Source of the DNA: Phascolarctos cinereus
Lineage: Eukaryota > Chordata > Mammalia > Diprotodontia > Phascolarctidae
DNA length: 64,000 nt
NCBI RefSeq assembly: GCF_002099425.1
Contig: NW_018344015.1
Coordinates: 7,416,001-7,480,000 of the forward strand
Direction: 5' to 3'
In this document: piece by piece, positions 60,559 to 64,000 of the stretch
Position numbering within the stretch: position 1 is the stretch's first letter
Layout of the letters: every line of letters starts with the position of its first letter
Notes under the pieces: model-generated
The model's input: only the letters and a program-made list of their open reading frames with translations
Database searches by the model: none
What the model was told of the DNA's origin: nothing
Made by a program: the position numbers and the translations under genes

Positions 60559-60817
60559 AAGATTGGTTCCCCCTATCTTGCCCAGGCTTTAAACGCAGTG
60601 GCCACTCATGGACCCACTATTGACTGGCAGGAAAGTTTTGAACTGTTCTATTTTGGACCCCTTGCCCAAATAGGGGCTCATTTAGTGTAGGACTTAGTGT
60701 GGACTTAGTGTGGGCTTAGTGTGGACATCTATAGCTCAAACTTCTGACCTCAAGCAATCCAATAGTTTCAGCCTCACCAGTTGCAGGGATTACAGGCATG
60801 CACTACTATGCCAAGTT
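60559..60817 (-). pseudogene. 7SL RNA (SRP RNA) pseudogene
   Basis: Read on the plus strand, this is the reverse of 7SL RNA. CCCTATCTTGCCCAGGCT (60571-60588) is the 3' Alu-domain end, and GCAGTGGCCACTC follows. The middle includes GGAAAGTTTTGAACTG, like the stem around the S domain. At the other end, ACCTCAAGCAATCC, GGGATTACAGGCATGCACTA and CTATGCC are the 5' Alu-domain end. 7SL is the scaffold of the signal recognition particle. Part of the S domain is missing, and an 11-bp unit ACTTAGTGTGG is repeated four times at 60681-60724 where 7SL has it once. The A-tail (seen as TTTTT at the low end) fits a reverse-transcribed copy. Such a copy is not transcribed normally. Marsupials lack Alu, so this is a 7SL retrocopy and not an Alu. 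Confidence 0.88.
60681..60724. repeat. Four-copy 11-bp tandem repeat in the 7SL relic
   Basis: Units TTTAGTGTAGG, ACTTAGTGTGG, ACTTAGTGTGG and GCTTAGTGTGG. Confidence 0.9.
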
Positions 60818-61169
60818 GCATGTATGTTTATTACTGCTATTGGTTCAGCATCTACAGTTCCTTTCAAAATAATGTAGTTTCCTTTTTTCCTTGCTTTATT
60901 CTCTTTATGGATCATTTTCTAATCTATTTTGAAATTTTATTTTCAGATTTATGAGCTCTGCCTTTATTTTCTTCCTTATTTACTCTGTTATTCATGAGGT
61001 TAAAGTTTCTGAATTATGAATTTCCCCTTCTAACAAATTTCTGTTACTGCCTTTATTAATCTTGTCTTATAATGCCTTTTTTATCTGTACTTCACCCATC
61101 CTCATACTTTCCTCAATTTCAGAGGGAAGCAATGTTGGATAGAAGCACTGCCATGTCACAGTCATTGCC

Positions 61170-61228
<59 letters not shown>

Positions 61229-61849
61229 TGTATATATAAAAAGTCATGAAGTCCAGTCTTATCTGGAGTTCTTCCCATTATCATTCTCCTTCTCAGTGGC
61301 CTTTCCCTTCTCCTAGGCCAAGATGCTGCCCATGGAGGTACGATGTTTTCTCAGAATAAGTTGCATCCAATGCACCAAATTCTCCCCTCAAATCAGATTC
61401 CTCCAGGAATGAGTATGAGGAGGTTCTAACAGATCTAGGAAAAGGAAAAGGGATCCCACAGTTGCCACCAGGCACTGGAAAAGGCTGGTGAGGGATGGGT
61501 GTTCAATGATCACTTTGACTATTACAGTTCTCCTGTCTTAACTCCTAAGGATTTTAATTTGTTGGGGTTCTGTCTTCTTTATTTTATGGACTTAACTGTA
61601 ATTATTCTCCATGAGGAATGTAATTTTTTCCCCTCTTTTTTCCTTTTGTGAGGGTTAGAAATTTAAGGCATATAAAATTATCAAGTATATAAAGTAACAA
61701 ATCTTGCTAGTCATGTGACCCAGAAACTTTTGAAATACAATTTTAAAAAAACAAAATCCCTAATACTTTCCATAATTTAATTTAGTAAGTTTGCTTTTCT
61801 GATAATAGAAACTGAGAAAGCATGAGAATTTTGGATACTTTAGGAAAAG
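60818..61849. other. Unassigned; contains (GATA)n
   Basis: A (TAGA)n run lies at 61171-61228. A GC-richer block at about 61260-61500 has frames on both strands but no recognised product; it could be an unnamed retrocopy or repeat. Confidence 0.4.
61171..61228. repeat. (GATA)n microsatellite
   Basis: About 14 uninterrupted TAGA units. Confidence 0.98.
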
Positions 61850-62280
61850 GAAAGGATGCTGAAAGGCTGATCCTTCTACTTGCACCACTGATCCCATTCC
61901 CTTTTGCCTCCATAGCACCTTATTCCAACATTATTGTTCTCTCTCTTTCTCCCTTCGCTATCAAACTTGTTGAAAAAAAATGTTCTACACCTGATGCCTC
62001 CACTTCCTGACTACTTTCTTCAACTCCTTCCAATTAGGTCCACTCCCATAACTGTATTGAAATTTAACAAAGGTCACTAATAATCACCTAATCACAAAAT
62101 CCAACAGCCTTTTTTCAGTCTTCATGCTCTTTAAAGTCTCTACACCTTCTGACTCTGCTGACCAGCCTCTCCTACTTGAAATTCTATCCTACCTTTGTTC
62201 CAGAGATACCACCACATTAACTACATCTCCTGTGTTGGCTCTTCATCTTCTTCCTGATCCCTCTGTCAAGGACATGGTTG
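61850..62280 (+). mobile_element. L2 LINE, ORF2 fragment
   Basis: CTTCTACTTGCACCACTGAT, CTACACCTGATGCCTCCACT, CCAACAGCCTTTTTTCAGTC, TCTGACTCTGCTGACCAGCC and GTTGGCTCTTCATC. Confidence 0.8.
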
Positions 62281-62989
62281 TCATCATTATTTTAAAAATT
62301 ACCGAATGCCTAAAATTATTATGGCACTCCGTAATGTTGCAAAGAAGAAAAGCACACAAACAAGGAAAAGAAATCATATGAATAGAACAGGGATACAATA
62401 TTCAACTAAATTCAATAAACATTTCTCTAGCACTGACATAAGAGAAAAAGTAAAATATTCCTAAAGAGCTCAATGGTGTTTTGAAAAACAAGACAACAAA
62501 ACAACAATACCAATTGCCAAAATTTATTCCCTACAATATTTTGTTTTATAGGATCTAAATGTTAATTCCTCTCAAATTGCCTAAAATCAAGTTTAAGCGG
62601 ATATCAATTATACTTCCAAGAGAAACCAAATAAAGATTGTTTCCATGTAGTATACATAATACCTTTTCCCTCTATTAATACCTAATATAGCCATAACTTT
62701 ATTAATGCATTTGAATACCTTCTTCTGGTATTTAAATGTGTGCAAAAGTTCACTGCTTTCTAACTAAAGACAGCTAAAAATGGGCATGTGCAGAAGGGAG
62801 AAAAGGGACTTGGACTTTAATAATTCCCCCTTTTTACCATTTAAATGTACAACATATGCTGGAAAATAGTAGCTATAAGAACAAGTTAGAAACTAGAATT
62901 ATTTAGTCTGCAGGAAAGAATGAAAAATGAATATCTTTAGCTCTATGAAAATAGTGACCAGTTTTTTCTCTATCTCTACTGAGGCAGAA
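62281..62989. other. Unassigned sequence
   Basis: No gene or repeat recognised. Confidence 0.4.
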
Positions 62990-63220
62990 TAAAGGGGAAT
63001 GTTAGATTTTAATCTAACATGAGAGTAGAATTTTTTTCAAATTCCCTGTTACAAATGGAACATTTGTAATTTCTCCACTATTATAGATGTAGTTTACTTA
63101 GCAATGTATTTGGCAAAGTCACACTACTCTTGTGGAAAAGACGGTGATATATGGGCTAATTCATAATAAAATTAGACTGGTTGCTGGTATTCTAAATGTA
63201 AATGACCCATGAATGGACAT
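62990..63220 (+). mobile_element. CR1/L3-like LINE fragment
   Basis: GATGTAGTTTACTTAGCAAT, ATTTGGCAAAGTCACACTAC and CTTGTGGAAAAGACGGTGAT match the CR1 RT block. Confidence 0.7.
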
Positions 63221-63471
63221 GAGGCAGCTAGCTGGCACAGTGGATAGAGTGCCAGGCTTGGAATCAGGAAAATTCATTGTCATGAGTTCAAATCCTGCCT
63301 TGGCCATTCACTAGCTATGTGACCCTGGGCAAACCACAACCCTGTTTGCCTCAATTCCTCATCTGTAAAATGAGCTGGAGAAAGAAATGGCACACCACTA
63401 TAGTATTTTTTCCAAGAAAACCCCAAATGGAGTCACAAAGAGTAGGACACAACTGAAATAACCAAACAACA
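63221..63471 (+). mobile_element. tRNA-derived SINE, type B (RTE-tailed)
   Basis: GAGGCAGCTAGCTGGCACAG, GTGACCCTGGGCAAACC, CTGTAAAATGAGCTGGAGAA and GAGTCACAAAGAGTAGGACA with a CAAACAAC tail. Duplication AATGGACAT (63212-63220) and AGTGGACAT (63472-63480). Confidence 0.92.
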
Positions 63472-64000
63472 AGTGGACATACTACTGAAAGTACTGAACT
63501 GTTATCAATCTCAACATTATCATTAGAAATTCAGGAAATTAGAAATTGGAAGAAAGAAGGAAATAGAAGATAAATGGAAAAATGACTCACAAGTTTTCTT
63601 AGAGATATAAAAGAATCAGTAAATTTGGTTTTATTGTACTTCAAAGACAACAAGAATCATCATTTTGTAGGACACTTGGTAAACTCATTTGAAATATTCA
63701 ACTAAATATGTGCAAAAAGTTTACCATGAAAATGTAGGCTATGCACCAACCACTAGTTGCAGAAGATCAAGAGGAGAGAAATTTTAAGAATGTCATTAAA
63801 ACCCTCCAAATGAAACCATTATGCATTTTGATACTCAGTTATTTCAGTGAAAAGATATTAACATGGGATAGTGGTAAAGAAGAAACTGGAAAATCTGAGG
63901 TAAGAATAGGGACTGAGGAACTGTCTTGTTTGACTATACTTAATAGCTACAAGGGATAACTTTTATTTGGGAGAAGCAGGTATTTGGTCATAGTAGTTTA
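63472..64000. other. Unassigned sequence at the window edge
   Basis: No gene or repeat recognised. Confidence 0.4.

Noticed and set aside
60559-60817. Primate Alu contamination
   Set aside because: The sequence includes 7SL-specific middle parts absent from Alu, is strongly diverged, and the rest of the window is marsupial.
20140-61228. Short tandem repeats as CRISPR arrays
   Set aside because: Units are 2-4 bp or SINE tails with no unique spacers; this is eukaryotic DNA.
57646-64000. Preceding ACYP2 exon (FGRVQGVCFRM)
   Set aside because: Not found by eye on the minus strand; probably beyond the right edge.

Overview
This window looks like marsupial nuclear DNA and lies inside a large intron-rich gene. 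It is AT-rich and CpG-poor. It is packed with tRNA-derived SINEs that begin GGGGCAGCTAGGTGG, a type abundant in marsupials. It also carries marsupial-type L1, L2, CR1/L3-like, RTE (BovB-like), MIR and hAT sequences. An australidelphian source is possible from the SINE type, but I cannot fix the species.

Only one host coding exon is convincing: a 110-bp exon on the minus strand at 57536-57645. It has a good acceptor and a GTAAGT donor and encodes the middle of acylphosphatase-2 (ACYP2), including the catalytic Asn. The flanking sequence is therefore most simply read as ACYP2 introns. The exons on either side were not found here. A non-coding gene relic, a reverse-orientation 7SL RNA pseudogene, lies at 60559-60817.

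Layout: 1-721 unassigned. 722-3169 is a long hAT DNA transposon with both terminal inverted repeats and an 8-bp target duplication. 3180-7705 is a broken L1 (ORF1, spacer, ORF2) carrying SINEs and one unassigned insert. 9.9-11.4 kb is CR1 then L2. 11.96-16.8 kb is one CR1/L3 copy split by an L1, an unassigned 1.2-kb insert with a (TA)n tract, and two SINEs. 18.06-22.9 kb is a long L1. 23-26 kb is unassigned sequence, L2 ends and MIRs. 26.1-27.8 kb is a second, KIAA1586-like hAT transposase relic carrying two SINEs. 28.7-30.2 kb is an L2 split by a 1.1-kb insert. 30.4-32.8 kb is a deleted L1 carrying a SINE and an RTE copy with a classic 5' inversion. 33-48 kb is a mosaic of CR1, L1, L2, SINE, MIR, a probable solo LTR and a long unassigned repeat family. 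48.06-49.74 kb is mostly non-repetitive and holds a cluster of X-box-like palindromes. 49.7-51.6 kb is a long L2. 52.9-56.9 kb is CR1 with inserted MIR and L1. 56.9-64 kb holds the ACYP2 exon, L1 3' ends, 7SL, L2, CR1 and one more SINE.

Nothing here looks like a new gene system, CRISPR array or operon. The most informative content is the ACYP2 exon, the 7SL relic and the transposon stratigraphy. Several insertions have readable target-site duplications that give a relative order of events.
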